Shown here one piece after another: positions 1 through 22,857 of a stretch of 64,000 nucleotides of DNA. The DNA comes from Channallabes apus (Eukaryota > Chordata > Actinopteri > Siluriformes > Clariidae), in NCBI GenBank assembly GCA_030522415.1, contig CM060131.1:3696501-3760500 (forward strand), given 5' to 3'. The position numbers and the translations under genes were made by a program. The notes below the pieces were generated by a model. That model saw only the letters and a list, made by a program, of their open reading frames with translations, had not been told where the DNA came from and searched no databases. Position 1 is the first letter of the stretch; each line of letters begins with the position of its first letter.

Positions 1-648
1 TACAGAAAACATTCGACATGTCAACAAAACATAAACAGAACATCTTCCCAAACATATATCAAGCTTATTTAAAAACCTCAAAAGCATAAACATTCAAAGT
101 ACCTGGAAAACGGAGATGTAAATAATCATAACAACCATAAGTTGCCGCCTCCTCTGCACGAGCTGACCGATAAATCTAACGCACCAAGAGAGGAAAGACT
201 GACAGGCAGAACAGCCAATCATCAGCCGGTGTCATGTTTGAGAGGGAGGCGAGAGGAGAGCTGAAGCGAGTGTAGACACAGAGCGGCCAGAGAAACGGAG
301 GAGCAAATGCGAAGGCGTTTATTCAAAACTGCGGGAAAACTGTGGAAAAAGTGTGGGTGTTTAAACACCCACATCCCCTACGGGTGCGACGCCCCTGCAC
401 ACACACACTCCTGCGCTGAAGTCAAACTCCACCTCTGAATCCTGCTCGTGCTAGGTGCGGTCCATAAATGTCAAGTGACGAGGAGAATCCAAGCACAGAA
501 ATATTATTAAAAAAAAAAAAAACACTATGACCCTTTAGGGGTTCCGTAACAAGCGTTCCCTTTGCAGAAAATAAATAAATAAAATAAACAGTGTCTTAGT
601 CAAAACATTTCAGGTTCTTAGAGCTCATTGGGTGTTAGACGGTCTTAC

Positions 649-720
649 CTCCGGGTTTAACCTCGTGTCGCGAGCTGCCAAACCGTCAACGTGTATCGGG
701 GAAAAATTGATTACACTGCT
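649..720 (-). other. Possible divergent first exon on minus strand
   Basis: Read on the minus strand, position 648 begins a strong donor (CGGAG|GTAAGA). Together with the ddx6 promoter 50-100 bp away on the other strand this suggests a bidirectional promoter with a minus-strand transcript leaving the window at its left edge. A second, weaker minus-strand donor (CCAG|GTACTT) lies near 108. No protein is recognisable in 1-640, so this may only be the upstream antisense transcript of ddx6. Confidence 0.25.
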
Positions 721-800
721 GGTCTTGCGAGTCACGTGACCGATTGGGGGAGGGTTTAAAGATGACTGGAAGCCATCTTGGCTGTTCGTTGTCGAGCCCT
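700..800 (+). promoter_or_regulatory. ddx6: Probable ddx6 core promoter
   Basis: Just upstream of the presumed first exon there is a palindromic E-box GTCACGTGAC at 731-740, an inverted CCAAT box (ATTGG, about 743-747) and a YY1-type element (GCCATCTTGGC, about 772-782). YY1 sites of this kind often sit at or just after the start site of TATA-less housekeeping promoters, which fits ddx6. No TATA box is evident. The start site is inferred from motif position only; no transcript evidence is available. Confidence 0.5.
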
Positions 801-877
801 AAAATATCAAACAGGCCTGAGTGTTAACAGTGCGGCAAAGGTAAATATCAAGTGGCGTGGAATTTCTCCTATAATTG
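780..877 (+). other. ddx6: ddx6 non-coding exon 1 (5' UTR)
   Basis: A consensus donor (G|GTGAGT) starts at 878. Placing exon 1 here gives a 5' UTR exon joined to the exon starting at 3450, whose acceptor is TTTATTCCAG. A non-coding first exon followed by a long intron is usual for DDX6 genes. The 5' limit is approximate. The intron (878-3449) holds no coding sequence; its only structure is the foldback at 2281-2651 and a TE-like end near 2824. Confidence 0.45.
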
Positions 878-2280
878 GTGAGTAGGATGAAGTAAATGTA
901 GTCGAAATACACGGCTGTTCTTTGTTACGAGCAGGTCGAGGGTATTTAAAGGCGTCCTGATTTTGTTCCAGTGTTTTCTGTGCTGGTGGAGGTTGTTATT
1001 GAAGTCTGCTTTTGCGGTTTGTTTAACTCGATAGCAAACTGGTGGGTTTTTAGTAAACTATAGCTGTGTGTCTGTTTTTTTTAAGCTTGCAAAGGTTATA
1101 TATTATCTCTGGTAGGTTTGGAGAACTTTAGAAATAACATGTTTGTTTAGTTAAGAAGGACCGGTACACGCCCGCAGACAGCTAGCGTTAGCTGCTGATT
1201 AGGTAGTGAAATATTTGCTAGCATTAGCAAACGAGCACTATTTTACTGCATGTGTAGATACTCTTCTGCACGGGTGAACAAATAAATACCATGTTAAAGA
1301 TGTATTGAAATAATGTCAAGTCCGCGTCATATGTTCCTTGTGTGCGTGTCTATCAAGTGAGACCTGCTGAGTGTAACGTTGTTGTGCTGTAGTAACTAGA
1401 TTGTTAGCCCGGTAATTATCTATCTAGTTTGGACAGTTCAAATTTGTTCAGCTCCTGTGTTTTAAGTGAGGAATAAAAATGCTAAGCAGATTTCGGCTTC
1501 CTTAAAAACGCGTCTAAGAAAACCTAACATTTACGCATGTAATGTTAGCTGGGTGTAAGTGTTGTGCTGAGCCGTTAGCCTGCATGCTAGGGTAACTAGA
1601 TGATTTAAACAAATGGCTCTGGTCCCTCAAGCTGCTGGCTAACGTAATCGCAGTACTGCTGCATTCGGCGTAGTGTTACCTCACAAGTGAGAAGTTGGCG
1701 CTCGTGATGACGTCATATACGACCTCTCTTAGGTCACAGACGACTTATCTTTTGTTGTCGTTAAACTAGCCGTAACTGCGATGTTCTTTATAGTTTTACT
1801 ATCTCTGCGTTGAGTGATCGAAAAACGTACGTGTGTGTGTATACAGCTTGGCTCATTTATGCACAAGAGCTTTTTGTGTGCTTTGTGATAACGAGGCAAA
1901 AAAACGAAAGGAAGGTATTAACAGACTGCGATTTGGAACAGCAACCTTTATCACTTAGTAGGTAAGCTCACGATGGGAGTGTGGTATGCCATGAAAATGA
2001 GACTGCTAATCAAAGACTGCACTTATGCAGTAAGTATATGCATGTGAGGCTTGATATAATCCAACAGCTCCAAAAACTTGAGAGTAGAAGCTAATGTTAA
2101 GTCTTTTTAAATGATCAGGGAAGAAAGCATTTAATGGCTTTATTTGTAAGAAGTCTAAATTAGAAAGTCCACTTTCAAGGACAGGAACGTGATGGTGAGG
2201 TCTGTAGGTGGTGGTGATGCAACTTGCAGGACTTCAACCCAAGGCTGGGAAGAGGATTGTGCTCTCGTTTTTATTGTTTT

Positions 2281-2651
2281 TACACCCGATTGAACCAAAT
2301 ATCTGCGCAAATACAGCGCAGCGCGACTATCTGGATAGCGCAGAGATGATCTGGTTTATTCGCGCAGCCCGGTGGATCGCGCAGCGCGGATCAACTTGAT
2401 CAGCGCTGCTCGAATCACAAACCTGCGTGACCCACTGTTTTTTATTTAAAATGTCAAGACTGTTTAATATTGTTTCCGCCTTGCCATGCCTTGTTTGTAC
2501 GTGTGCATCCCAGCGGGGTAAAATGTATTTTGATGGTTGGTGTGGTCTATTTCTATCAGCGTCGCACAGGTTATTCGAGCAGCGCTGCTCAAGTTGGTCC
2601 GCGCTGCGCGATCCACCAGGTCTGCCCTCGCCGGCTCAATCGGGTGCCACG
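2281..2651. repeat. Foldback (long inverted repeat) in ddx6 intron 1
   Basis: The arm at 2371-2416 (starting GGTGGATCGCGCAGCGCGGA) is matched in reverse complement by 2573-2617, with only a few mismatches over about 46 bp. A weaker outer match (CACCCGATTGAACC at 2283, reverse complement near 2632-2646) widens the pair. The loop is about 155 bp. The arms are rich in GCGC and AGCGCT steps, unlike the AT-rich intron around them. It resembles a foldback MITE; no target duplication was identified. Confidence 0.6.
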
Positions 2652-3449
2652 GATTCGTCCCACTTTAGATGTGTTTGGCTTCCCATAGAAGTGAATGTGT
2701 ATTGCGTTGTTGCGTAACGTGCAATGTCACGTGATCTCAACGAATAAGACGATAGATCAAAATCTCTATCGGTTGACAAATTTCTACCGGTTAACCGTGT
2801 ATACCCATATATATCGCCCACCCCTATTTTACATACTTACTTACATTTGAAAATGTTAAAACTGATTAGGTTTAGATATGCTAGTAATCCAAATAAAAAT
2901 AAATCTACTAAAATATTTCAGTACTTTAAACTTTTTGCCCATCTTCTTTGTTTACTTGTGACATGTTTATTTAAAATATGTTTTGTAGAAAATTAAGCTG
3001 TTGTGCTTGCATTGAGCTTGTGGATGCTTGATTTTTGCATTTGGCACGGTTAACTGTAAATGTGTAACCCTGAAGAGTGACTTAAGGGGTTACACATTTG
3101 AAAAGAGCACTAAATCAGAAAATGACTTAAAGATTTTGGAGACGAGTATTGAATAATCAAGGTGTTTGCTTTAAAAAAATATTATTTCTGGTATTAAATA
3201 GAAAAATGAATAAATGATGCATGGATACACTTGTGCCTGTGATTGTTTTTATTACATTTGTTTGCTTATGTTCTTATGAGATGCCTACAATCTCACAACT
3301 TCCACTTGCATTACTTTGGATGCATATAATCTTGAGTCTGACCAATGCAGAATGCCCTCAAGAATCAACTGTTGTATACTGTCTTCACAAAGTTCAATTA
3401 ATCTAATCTGTTTATTTTTAACACGATGAACATATTTCTTTTATTCCAG

Positions 3450-3775
3450 ATTGAAAACTGTCATCGAATTGAGAGAGCAGTGAAAGAAGGAAAACTAGAT
3501 GCTTGGCTGCTTAGCCTCTCTTGTTTGTGAGACTATAATTTTGAGAGACTGGGATATTTCGATTAATTTCCTACTTTTAGAATTTGTGGATAATTACTCG
3601 GGTGGATTTTGCATTGAGATGTTTTACAAAAGACTCATGTTCTCGAGGAATACGCTGTGAAGTACAATTGCATTAACTTTGGTTTGGACTGTGGTAAGGA
3701 CATATTCTTCTCAACAAAGGCGTGTACATCCCAGTGTCTTTGGTCACTTTTTTTGGAAGGAATATCAAAACAGAC
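3450..3775 (+). other. ddx6: ddx6 exon 2, 5' UTR part
   Basis: The exon starts after the acceptor at 3448-3449 and runs to the donor at 3970. The in-frame ATG at 3722 is rejected as the start, because homology to vertebrate DDX6 begins at the ATG at 3776 (MSIARTENP, against MSTARTENP in human). Short upstream ORFs are present in this leader, for example from 3722. Confidence 0.6.
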
Positions 3776-14784
<11,009 letters not shown>

Positions 14785-17700
14785 GCAAGAGAGGTAAGAC
14801 TAGAGCAATCTCATAACATCTGAAATCTGTACTGCATTCAATAGAGAAGTTAATCAATATGTATAGTGCTGGACCCACACTACAGGTTTAAGATCATGTT
14901 GGTTACAGAATTTAAGTGAATTTGCAGGTCAAGAGGTAGGTCTAATAACCAGTCTCTCCATATTTTCCATCGTTTGCTATTTATTGCTTAGAAGATGTTA
15001 GCCAGTCATGCTAGTTTTTTGTGCAATATTTTTGTTTAAGCAGTTTTCAATTATGTGTACAATTTAGTTTTGTAAGCGAGTGTTCCTCTACAAGAATGAG
15101 CACAAATGATTAGAGATTCAGGAAAAGAAATCGAATAAGTGTTCTATTAATGAAGTGTGATGTAGTCTGTCTAATGTTAATTGTGTAAGATTTTTACTTA
15201 AACATGTAGTTCTAATTTTTCTTTCTTGTTTTTGCAGATCACCAAGCCCCCAGCCACCATCTACCCCCCCCCCCCCCCACACACACACACTTCCTGCCAC
15301 CCCCCCCCCCCCTCTTGTGCCACTATGAGAAATTTCCTTAAAACAGGACAATAATGGAGGAAAATGTTATGGCCCTTGAAAGGACTATTGTCACTTCTGA
15401 AGATTCTAAAGCACTTGTAAGAGGAGGGTAGAGGAGGATGATGGAAGCTAACTATCCTATTTATTAATTGAGAAAATGTGACTACTTTTCACCTACCTGA
15501 ACATTACCCACTGGCTTTCAGACCCAGCTCTTTTCATCCAGCGCCTCTTTATTTTCATATATTTGGTTATTTGTATGAAGTGCCTTAACAAGCAGTCGAA
15601 CTTTGTTCAAAGTAATAATACCAGATCTGTCCCTTCTCATCTGCCTTTTTTTTTTTTTTTTTTTTTTTTAAACTCTTCATTTAATTGATTTGATTATGTT
15701 GTTTTCAGAAGAAATCATTATACATCCCCTGGTGCTTTTTGGGAATTTTTTTTTTATTATTTTTTTTTTTTTGATGAATAGACCAAGTAGAAAGTAATTT
15801 ATTTAAGATGTGCAAAAACATCCTTTCCTCTTAAACTGGGTATTGACTATGATTTTGCTGATGAAAGTGGGACTTGATGTTTTCTCAGACATCATTCATA
15901 TGCCCCTCAAATGGCATTCCCATTTGTGGTCTCGGAACATGGGCATGTAAAGACTCTCTCCCTTTTTCTTCAGTGCTCCAATACGACAAGAGACTTGCTC
16001 AGAGACTTACGCCAGCCTTTTCCTCCTGCTGTGATTTCCTCTGCCTGATGAATATGGAAAATCTGAACTATTTGCTCCCTCCAATTATTGTTCACTTGCT
16101 GTTCTCCTTCATTTTGGGTGGCTATATATTGTCATGGAAGTGCCATTGCAGTCAAAGTTGGCACAATGTATACTTTGTAAATATGTTCATTTCATTTTTA
16201 ATGGATGTTTTATAAAACAAGCTAAAAGGCTGGAGGATAATGTAAAACATTGAAGATGTGGGAATCTCTCAGCGCTGGACAGCATTTACTTTCCTTTTCC
16301 TGCTTTTGTTAACCCCTCCTGTTTAGATAAACATTGGGTAAGGCTTAAATTTGGAAGTGATTGCTTCAATGTAAAAAGAAAAAAATTGGACTCTATTTAT
16401 TTTTGGAAGTTTTAGCAAAGTGCACAAAATATCCTTGAACTGTTCAAGCATTTTTGTTAAACCTCTGCCAGTGATGTTATTGGCACCTCATCTTGATGTT
16501 CATAGCTTAGCTATAGTATTTGTTTTCCAGCCTTTGCTTGTTCCATTGACTTACCAAGCACTTGAGTCCCTGTTCACGGTGACTCGCATATGTGGATATA
16601 TTTGCATCATGTAGTAATGCTTGTTGCTGCAGTGCAGCTTTAATTGGCGATCCGTAGGGTGGGATGGGTCAACTTTCAAATGGTATATAATGCTGTTACT
16701 CTGATTTATGTTCACTGCCATTGGCACTGGTACATGATGCTTTCAGATGGAGAAAATGTGCAAAGAGTCCAAAAAAAGGTAATGATGACAAATGTAGCTC
16801 TCAAGGAAGCAGGTCTTTTATCCTGCTGTCTCTGCCTTTTTCTTTTTTTTATTTATTTAAATTTTTTTTTTATCAAACTGAAGAGCTTTGAGAGACATTT
16901 ACCTATCTGTCCTGCACTAAAGTTGGGACTTGTGTTTGGGACTGGGCAATAAGACTGATTGCACAAAAACTTGCTAAGGGGTTGAAATCTTCAAAGTTGT
17001 TTGGGGTGGGAGAGTGTTCTGAAAATGGTAGAACATAATTGGCACAGATAACCAAATGTTTTTCTGTTTTGAGTGGTTTTAATGACCCTCCTTTAACGCT
17101 AAAAGAAATGTAGGTAAATATAATTTTTGTGGGTTGTTTGGGGAAATACAAATTGAGTTCCCATTTGAAGGCTTAAGGGAACTTGTGGTTCTTGAAGGGA
17201 TGGGAATGTGAAAATAAGTAACTGGTAATTGTTTCCAATTGTCACTGACCACTGATGGTTTGATGTTGCAGCTGTCTGTCTAAGGTGGTCTTTTGAAATT
17301 CAAATTCCCAGTACATAATTAAACAGGTGAGACGTTTTTTTTTTTTTTTTTTTTTTTTTCCCCCCCACAGTTGACTGTGTATTGTGGGTTGTTGCTAAAG
17401 TATGTTTTGTCTTAACCAGAACAGACTTTAGTGGCCAAGTTAATACACAAAGCACAGTTGATTTTTGTCTCAATTATAACTCCCTGTGGTTGTATGGTTT
17501 AAAGATGGACTTCTATTCTCTTTTCTACAGTGCCCTTATACACACACTGATAGTTGTTTATAAAATTGACCATATGCTCTTATTTTGGGGGAGGGAGGGG
17601 GGAAAAATACATCTGTGTGACTTTAGTTGAGAGAATGGAAGTCATGCAAGGTTTTGGCAGCTGCCTTGCAATTTTTAGTTTTAGTTAACTATGTTCTGGA

Positions 17701-18144
17701 GAACTCTGCATAAGCCTCGAGATTTAGAATGTTCAGGAAACTGTCTAAATTGCTGTGTTGGTGGGCCATGCTGTGTACTTCACGTTTCTTTGAATATTGA
17801 GCTGGGATGCGTCTCACTATATCTATTGGAGTCCTTAAGTGTTCAAAAATCCTTCGCTCAATTTTCAGTTTTTTTTTTTTTTTTTTGGAGGGGTGGAGGG
17901 TAGGAGAGGAATTGCTGCCCTGATGCATCTTTACTTTTGTTCTAGTACAGAGCTGCCATGTGTACTTGAGGACTGGTGGAAAAGATTTTGCTCTTTCATG
18001 TCTATAACCAGTTTTCAAACTTTTAAACAAATTTTCATAGTTTAGTTAAAAAAAAAAAATTGGCATGCAACAAAACTGCTGTAGTCCTCTACTATTCATG
18101 GTTACTCCCTGACTGAAGAATGTAAAACAAAAGTAAAGATGAAT

Positions 18145-18232
18145 TGGTGGGGTCGGGTGATTGGGTGGGTGGGAGGGAGGGATGGGGTGGGTGGGAGGGA
18201 GGGATGGGGTGGGGGGGGGTTAAGGGGGGGAA
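18145..18232 (+). repeat. G-rich tandem repeat in ddx6 3' UTR
   Basis: About two copies of a unit with five G runs (GGGTGGGTGGGAGGGAGG followed by GATGG), then a run of ten G. It lies on the transcribed sense strand, so the mRNA would carry it. Sequence of this form can form a G-quadruplex. Confidence 0.8.
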
Positions 18233-18449
18233 AACAACAAAATTGTAATGCCACAAATTGGAGTAATGGGTATTGGAAAATCCCATTTGTTGCAAGATAC
18301 CCTGAATCTTTTTGTTTCTACTATGTAATGAATTAAGCCTAATTGACAACCAAAGTGTTTTTTCTTTGTTTTTTTTTAATTGGCAATTTAGTCAGTGACG
18401 CTTGTGTTTAAATTAAAATGGAATCTGGTTAATTGGAAACTTTGTTTTG

Positions 18450-18455
18450 AATAAA
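18450..18455 (+). terminator. ddx6: Polyadenylation signal of ddx6
   Basis: A canonical AATAAA followed within about 30 bp by a GT/T-rich stretch (GTTTTGGTTTAATGTG). It is the last strong signal before unrelated repeat DNA starts near 18650. Confidence 0.7.
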
Positions 18456-18649
18456 GCTCACTGAAATTCAGTTTTGGTTTAATGTGCTGAATGTATTCTT
18501 GCTTCTAGTGTCGTCCTACACAACCTGGTTATAAATTCAAATCTTAATGTGCATCAATACACATAGCGCCTTGTAATGCAGTAATATGCACTTCTTTTTT
18601 TTTTTTTTTTTTTTTTGTGTACAAACTGCACCAATATAGCTGTCCTAAT

Positions 18650-19330
18650 GCAGTGTCATGCACCAGACAACTTATGACCGAAGTACATGCACTGGATGGT
18701 TAAAAGAAACACATCAATATTTGGTTGAATTTCCTTTAGTTTCAATTACAGTGTGCAGTTGTCATGACCTTGTTTCAAAAGCGAAAGTCACCCCCAAAAC
18801 AATTTGTAATTTGTGCCTGAGTCTTGGCATTGTCATCCTGAAATATGCCTGTACCATCCGGGAAAGGAAAACTCGGGGAATGGAATAGCCTTGCCTTTTA
18901 TTACGTTCAGGTTTTCAACTGACTTCGTTATTGTTACACAACAGGGCTGAGACTAGTCCTGACCAAGTGGAGCAACACCAGATCATAACATCAGTGATTG
19001 GTGCATCTCTTTGATTATACCCTCAACTACCCATTGGCTGGAATGGGGCTAATCAGACCACAAGTCCATTTTCATTGCTCCATAGTCCAATCTTTATGCT
19101 GTATAATAAATTTAAACCTTTGGTACAGTTTGCTAGCAGGAGAATGCTATGTATCAGGATGGGAATAGCTGAAAGATTAACATCAGGAGTAAACATACTT
19201 GTGAAGCCATTTAATGCAGAAAGTATTTTCATTGGCCTGAATTGATTTCTACATAGACAATTATTTATATGTGAATAGTTTTTATACAACACACTTGATG
19301 GCCATAAAATTAAAACTTTAAATATGACGT
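18650..19330 (-). mobile_element. Decayed Tc1-like element
   Basis: Reverse-strand transposase-derived sequence is recognisable around 18720-19110, including the stretch coding the DNA-binding to catalytic domain boundary (near CATTGCTCCATAGTCCAATC). The right end carries an inverted-repeat-like TTGATGGCCATAAAATTAAA. No open transposase remains. 19331-19829 holds AT-rich sequence with long A and T tracts and no recognisable gene. Confidence 0.5.
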
Positions 19331-19763
19331 TATCAAGATCACTGTTGTCTCAATTAAAGTAATGTTCCCGCATTAAACATAAATTCACATCAACTACCAC
19401 TCAGAGCTTTATCAATAATCTGAGTTGATCAACTTTGGCTCACTGTCTGACCCCACAGAACTCAACCAGGCGACTGAATATTTAGTCAACCTTCCGTTAT
19501 ACTTTAGATAATGTAACTCCAGTGGAAAGAAAAATTGAGAGAGAAGAAAGAGGGAAAAAAAAAAAAAAACATGTTCCCGGTTCTAATGACCACACACTTT
19601 AAAGGACTGCTTGAAAATTTTAACGTAAAGGACGTCAAACTAAATTTAGTATTTCAAATAGCATTGAAGGAAAGCATTGTGAGGGTTGCTAGATCAATGC
19701 ATCACTCCACTCATAGAAAATTTAAATAATCCTAGATTTTTAGAATTAGATCTAAGGATGCAT

Positions 19764-19805
<42 letters not shown>

Positions 19806-19956
19806 AATTTAAATATTAGGCAAAAATATTCAGACTCTGAAATCAGAATTTAATTCATGCAGATGATAAACAAACCCTATTAGATCAGAACCTAGAATAA
19901 TTTACTCCCCTTGAAGAGAATGAACTCTTCCTGCACAATCAACCTGTATATTAGAT

Positions 19957-20680
19957 ACCATACCATACCATACCACTTTATTTCTAAAGCACTTTAAAAC
20001 AACAACAAAGCTGACCAAAGTGCTGTACAAAAGTCAACATTTAGGCCAAAAAACAGCAGGGTAAATCGATAATATAAAATAATAAAAATAAATAAAAGTA
20101 AAAATAAATTAAAAAATTTAAATTTTAAAATTTAAATGATGGTAACAAGAAAAGAAGCAACTAAGAACATAGCGAACCAAATAACATACTTCTAATGATA
20201 ATAAAAAATAATGATAATAAAAGTAGCAGCAAGAAATAAAACATAAAACATCTCAATAAAAATACTTCACACTGGGTTGAAGGCCAGAGAGTAGAAATGA
20301 GTTTTTAAACGAGATTTAAAAACAGCCACTGAGGGAGCTTGTCGAATGAGTAGGGGTAACTCATTCCATAGATGAGGAGCAGCTACTGAAAAGGCTCGAT
20401 CACCTCGAAGTTTGCATCGGGATTTTGGAATTTGGAGAAGCAGCTTGTCAGTAGACCTGAGGGAGCGAGATGGAACATATGGGTGCAGCAATTCCACCAG
20501 ATAGGCAGGGGCAAGACCATTTAAACACTTAAATACAAATAAAAGAATTTTAAAACGGATCCTAAAATACACTGGAAGCCAGTGAAGGGAAGCCAAGATT
20601 GGGGTAATATGCTCTCGTCTGCCTGTACCAGTTAAAAAACTGATCCTATATAGACACATGTTCTCTTCACTCAGCAATGG
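19957..20680 (-). mobile_element. L2-like element 3' end inserted in another L2
   Basis: Minus-strand fragment. An open 136-codon frame at 20267-20677 encodes the C-terminal region of an L2-type RT (RREHITPILASLHWLPV, then APHLWNELPL). It is followed by an untranslated tail that ends in a pentamer repeat (ATACC on the plus strand, 19957-19976). The pentamer tail and the 5' truncation are typical of L2/CR1 insertions. About 40 codons of the interrupted plus-strand element are missing at the junction. Confidence 0.65.
20267..20677 (-). pseudogene. RT C-terminal fragment, L2-type
   Basis: 136 open codons with the conserved post-RT block of L2-type polymerases: HITPILASLHWLPV, then RIRFKILLFVFKCLNGLAP, then GDRAFSVAAPHLWN and FKSRLKTHF. 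The RT palm and the endonuclease are absent because of 5' truncation, so it cannot be active by itself. Confidence 0.7.
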
Positions 20681-21739
20681 TTATATTGCAAAATCTTTAA
20701 AATTTGCAGTTATTAAACCACTTCATTTAATTAAACCAATTAAGAAACCTGTTCAGTCAAAGTCTAATATCAAACCTCTTTATATCTAAGATTCTGGAAA
20801 AGATAGTGCAGCAGCTATGTTTATATCTACATAGGAATAGCATAGCATACTGTACATGATATGTATCATGTGTCAGGATTTAGGCCTCATCACAGCAGAG
20901 ACCGTACTTGTTAAAGTAGTAAATGATCTCCCCTCTGATCAGAGTTGTCACTATGCTTGTGTTACTCGACTTCATTGCAGCTTTTGACACCATTAGTCAT
21001 AGTATCCTCTTTCACAGATCGGAAAATGTAGTAGGAATTAAGGGAATTAGTTTGTAGATTTAAATAATGACTTCTGCATGTTCTCAAGTGGAGTTTGGGG
21101 TTCCACAGGGATCGGTTTTAGGCCCACTGCTTTTTTTCTCTTTACCTGCTTCCTATACTTCCCTGCAAGTTATGTCCTCAGAGAAACAGCTGTCAACACC
21201 AGTCGAGGCTAGAACCGTCTTCATGGTAGAGTGAAACCATCCCCAGACACCAGACACATCCCAAAGAGACACACGCACCGTGTGACGAGATCTCACATGT
21301 GACGAGCGGGGCACCAGTATGGGTCAGGCAGGTCCGGAGGGCAGAGGGAGTCTGGATCACTGGCAGCTCAGGAACAACATGTGTAGCTCAAGAGAGAGAG
21401 GGGAAGAGGAGAGATAACAGTTCGGTATGGTCGCAGTCACATAATGTATCATGTGAAGGTATATTTAGTGTAGAGTGCAAGCAGAGACTCCAGCAGGACT
21501 TACTGTAACAGCATAACTAAAAGGGAGAGCCAGAAGGAAACACAAACATGAGGGCTCCCTGAGATGTAAAGCAAACAATCACTTCACCGTCAACAAACCT
21601 GAGTGATCAATGAGAGTGGGGAAGAGAACATCTAAACATACCAGTTCACCTAATACTCTACGTCCATGTGTCCCCCAGATCTACTCATTTACCCAAGACA
21701 AATCTATTTATAAAAACGCTTGATTAAATAAATAGGTTT

Positions 21740-21979
21740 TTAGCCTAGACTTAAACACTGAGACCGTGTCTGAGTCCCGAACGCTATCTGGAAAGTAACA
21801 CTAATCCATAACTTTGGGGCTTTGTAAGAAAAAGCTCTGCCCCAGCTGTAGATTTCATAATACGTGGTACTGACAAGCAGCCTGCATCCTTTGATTGAAG
21901 TAGGCGTGGCGGATCGTAAGACAATAGCAGTTCGCTCAGATACTGCGGCGCTGAGACAATTTAATGCTTTATATGTCAA
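21740..21979 (-). pseudogene. L2 RT C-terminal region fragment
   Basis: 79 codons with the conserved AFSYKAPKLWISV-like block that follows RT in L2 elements, then KSRLK-like remains. Out of frame with the RT fragment at 22171-22857. The plus-strand copy near 24840-24980 encodes the same block. Confidence 0.6.
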
Positions 21980-22170
21980 GAGTAGTATTTTAAAAACAAA
22001 TGCGAAATTTCACAGGGAGCCAATGCAGTCCTCCTTATCTTCATAAGATAGGGGTGATGTGCTCATATCTTCTGGTTCTAGGGAGGACTCTTGCTGCTGC
22101 ATTCTGAACTAGCTGAAGATTTATGCACCTAGTTGAACAACCAGAGAGTAAGGCATTACAATAGACCAAC

Positions 22171-22857
22171 CTAGAGGTGATAAAAGCATGAACTAGTTTT
22201 TCTGAGCCAGGAGAGGGCTGTACCCTTAATTCTTACTACATTTGCTAATCTGTGAAGAAGAATACAATAATCAATGGTGGCAAAAGCTGCACTGAGGTCA
22301 GGTAATACAAGCATAGTTACACAACCCTGATCAGAGGCCAATAGGAGGTAATTTACTACTTTAACGAGTGCTGTTTCTGTGCTGTGATTAGGCCTAAATC
22401 CTGACTGATACAGTTCATGTGTGCCATTTCTATGTAGATATGAGCATAGCTGCTCCGCTACTATCTTTTCCAGAATCTTCGAGATAAAGGGGAGGTTTGA
22501 TATTGGCCTGTAATTGGACAGCTGACAGGGGTCGAGATCAGGTTTCTTAATTATTGGTTTGATAACTGCTAATTTAAAAGATTTTGGAACATAACCAATG
22601 CTGAGTGAGGAATTAATTATTCTCAACAGCGGTTCTGTTATTACTGGTACTATCTGTTTAAGAAAATGTGTCGGTATAGGATCTAATATACAGGTTGATG
22701 AATTTGCAGAAGAGATGAGTGAAATTAGTTCATTCTCTTCAAGGGGAGTAAAGTATTCTAGGTTCCGATCTGACATGGCTAGGTTAACATCTGTATCAAT
22801 TACATTATTCGGTTTCAAAGCCTCAATTTTAAAATTAAAATCTCCAGCAATTAACAC
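22171..22857 (-). pseudogene. Reverse transcriptase fragment, L2-type
   Basis: 228 codons. The start still holds the endonuclease GDFNF motif, followed by the linker and RT fingers: NYRPISNLPFISKILEKIV, FRPNHSTETALVKVVN and LDLSAAF-type motif A (here LPDLSAAFATIDY). The frame ends before the YADD-box palm motif. Motif A keeps its aspartate, but the ORF is cut off and separated from the upstream endonuclease by a frameshift around 22840-22857. Confidence 0.75.

Larger units (their letters stand above)
15238..18475 (+). other. ddx6: ddx6 3' UTR terminal exon
   Basis: The acceptor TTTTTGCAG precedes 15238, joining the exon that ends at 14793. The UTR is about 3.2 kb, has no coding sequence, and contains C-rich, T-rich and G-rich low-complexity tracts (15266-15312, 15645-15670, 18145-18232). 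A long 3' UTR is also known for mammalian DDX6. The end is set by the polyadenylation signal at 18450. Confidence 0.75.
19830..21170 (+). mobile_element. L2-like non-LTR element, plus strand, interrupted
   Basis: Plus-strand fragments at about 19830-19956 and 20680-21170 encode pieces of an L2-type reverse transcriptase: a segment matching CILD, then a conserved AVIKP segment, then a GVPQGSVLGPLLF-like palm motif near 21095-21135. Stops and frameshifts are many. It is split by an opposite-strand L2 3' end (next entry), so it was there first. Confidence 0.6.

Noticed and set aside
15874..16215. 113-codon ORF in the ddx6 3' UTR
   Set aside because: No recognisable domain, and it lies within a long 3' UTR; chance open frame.
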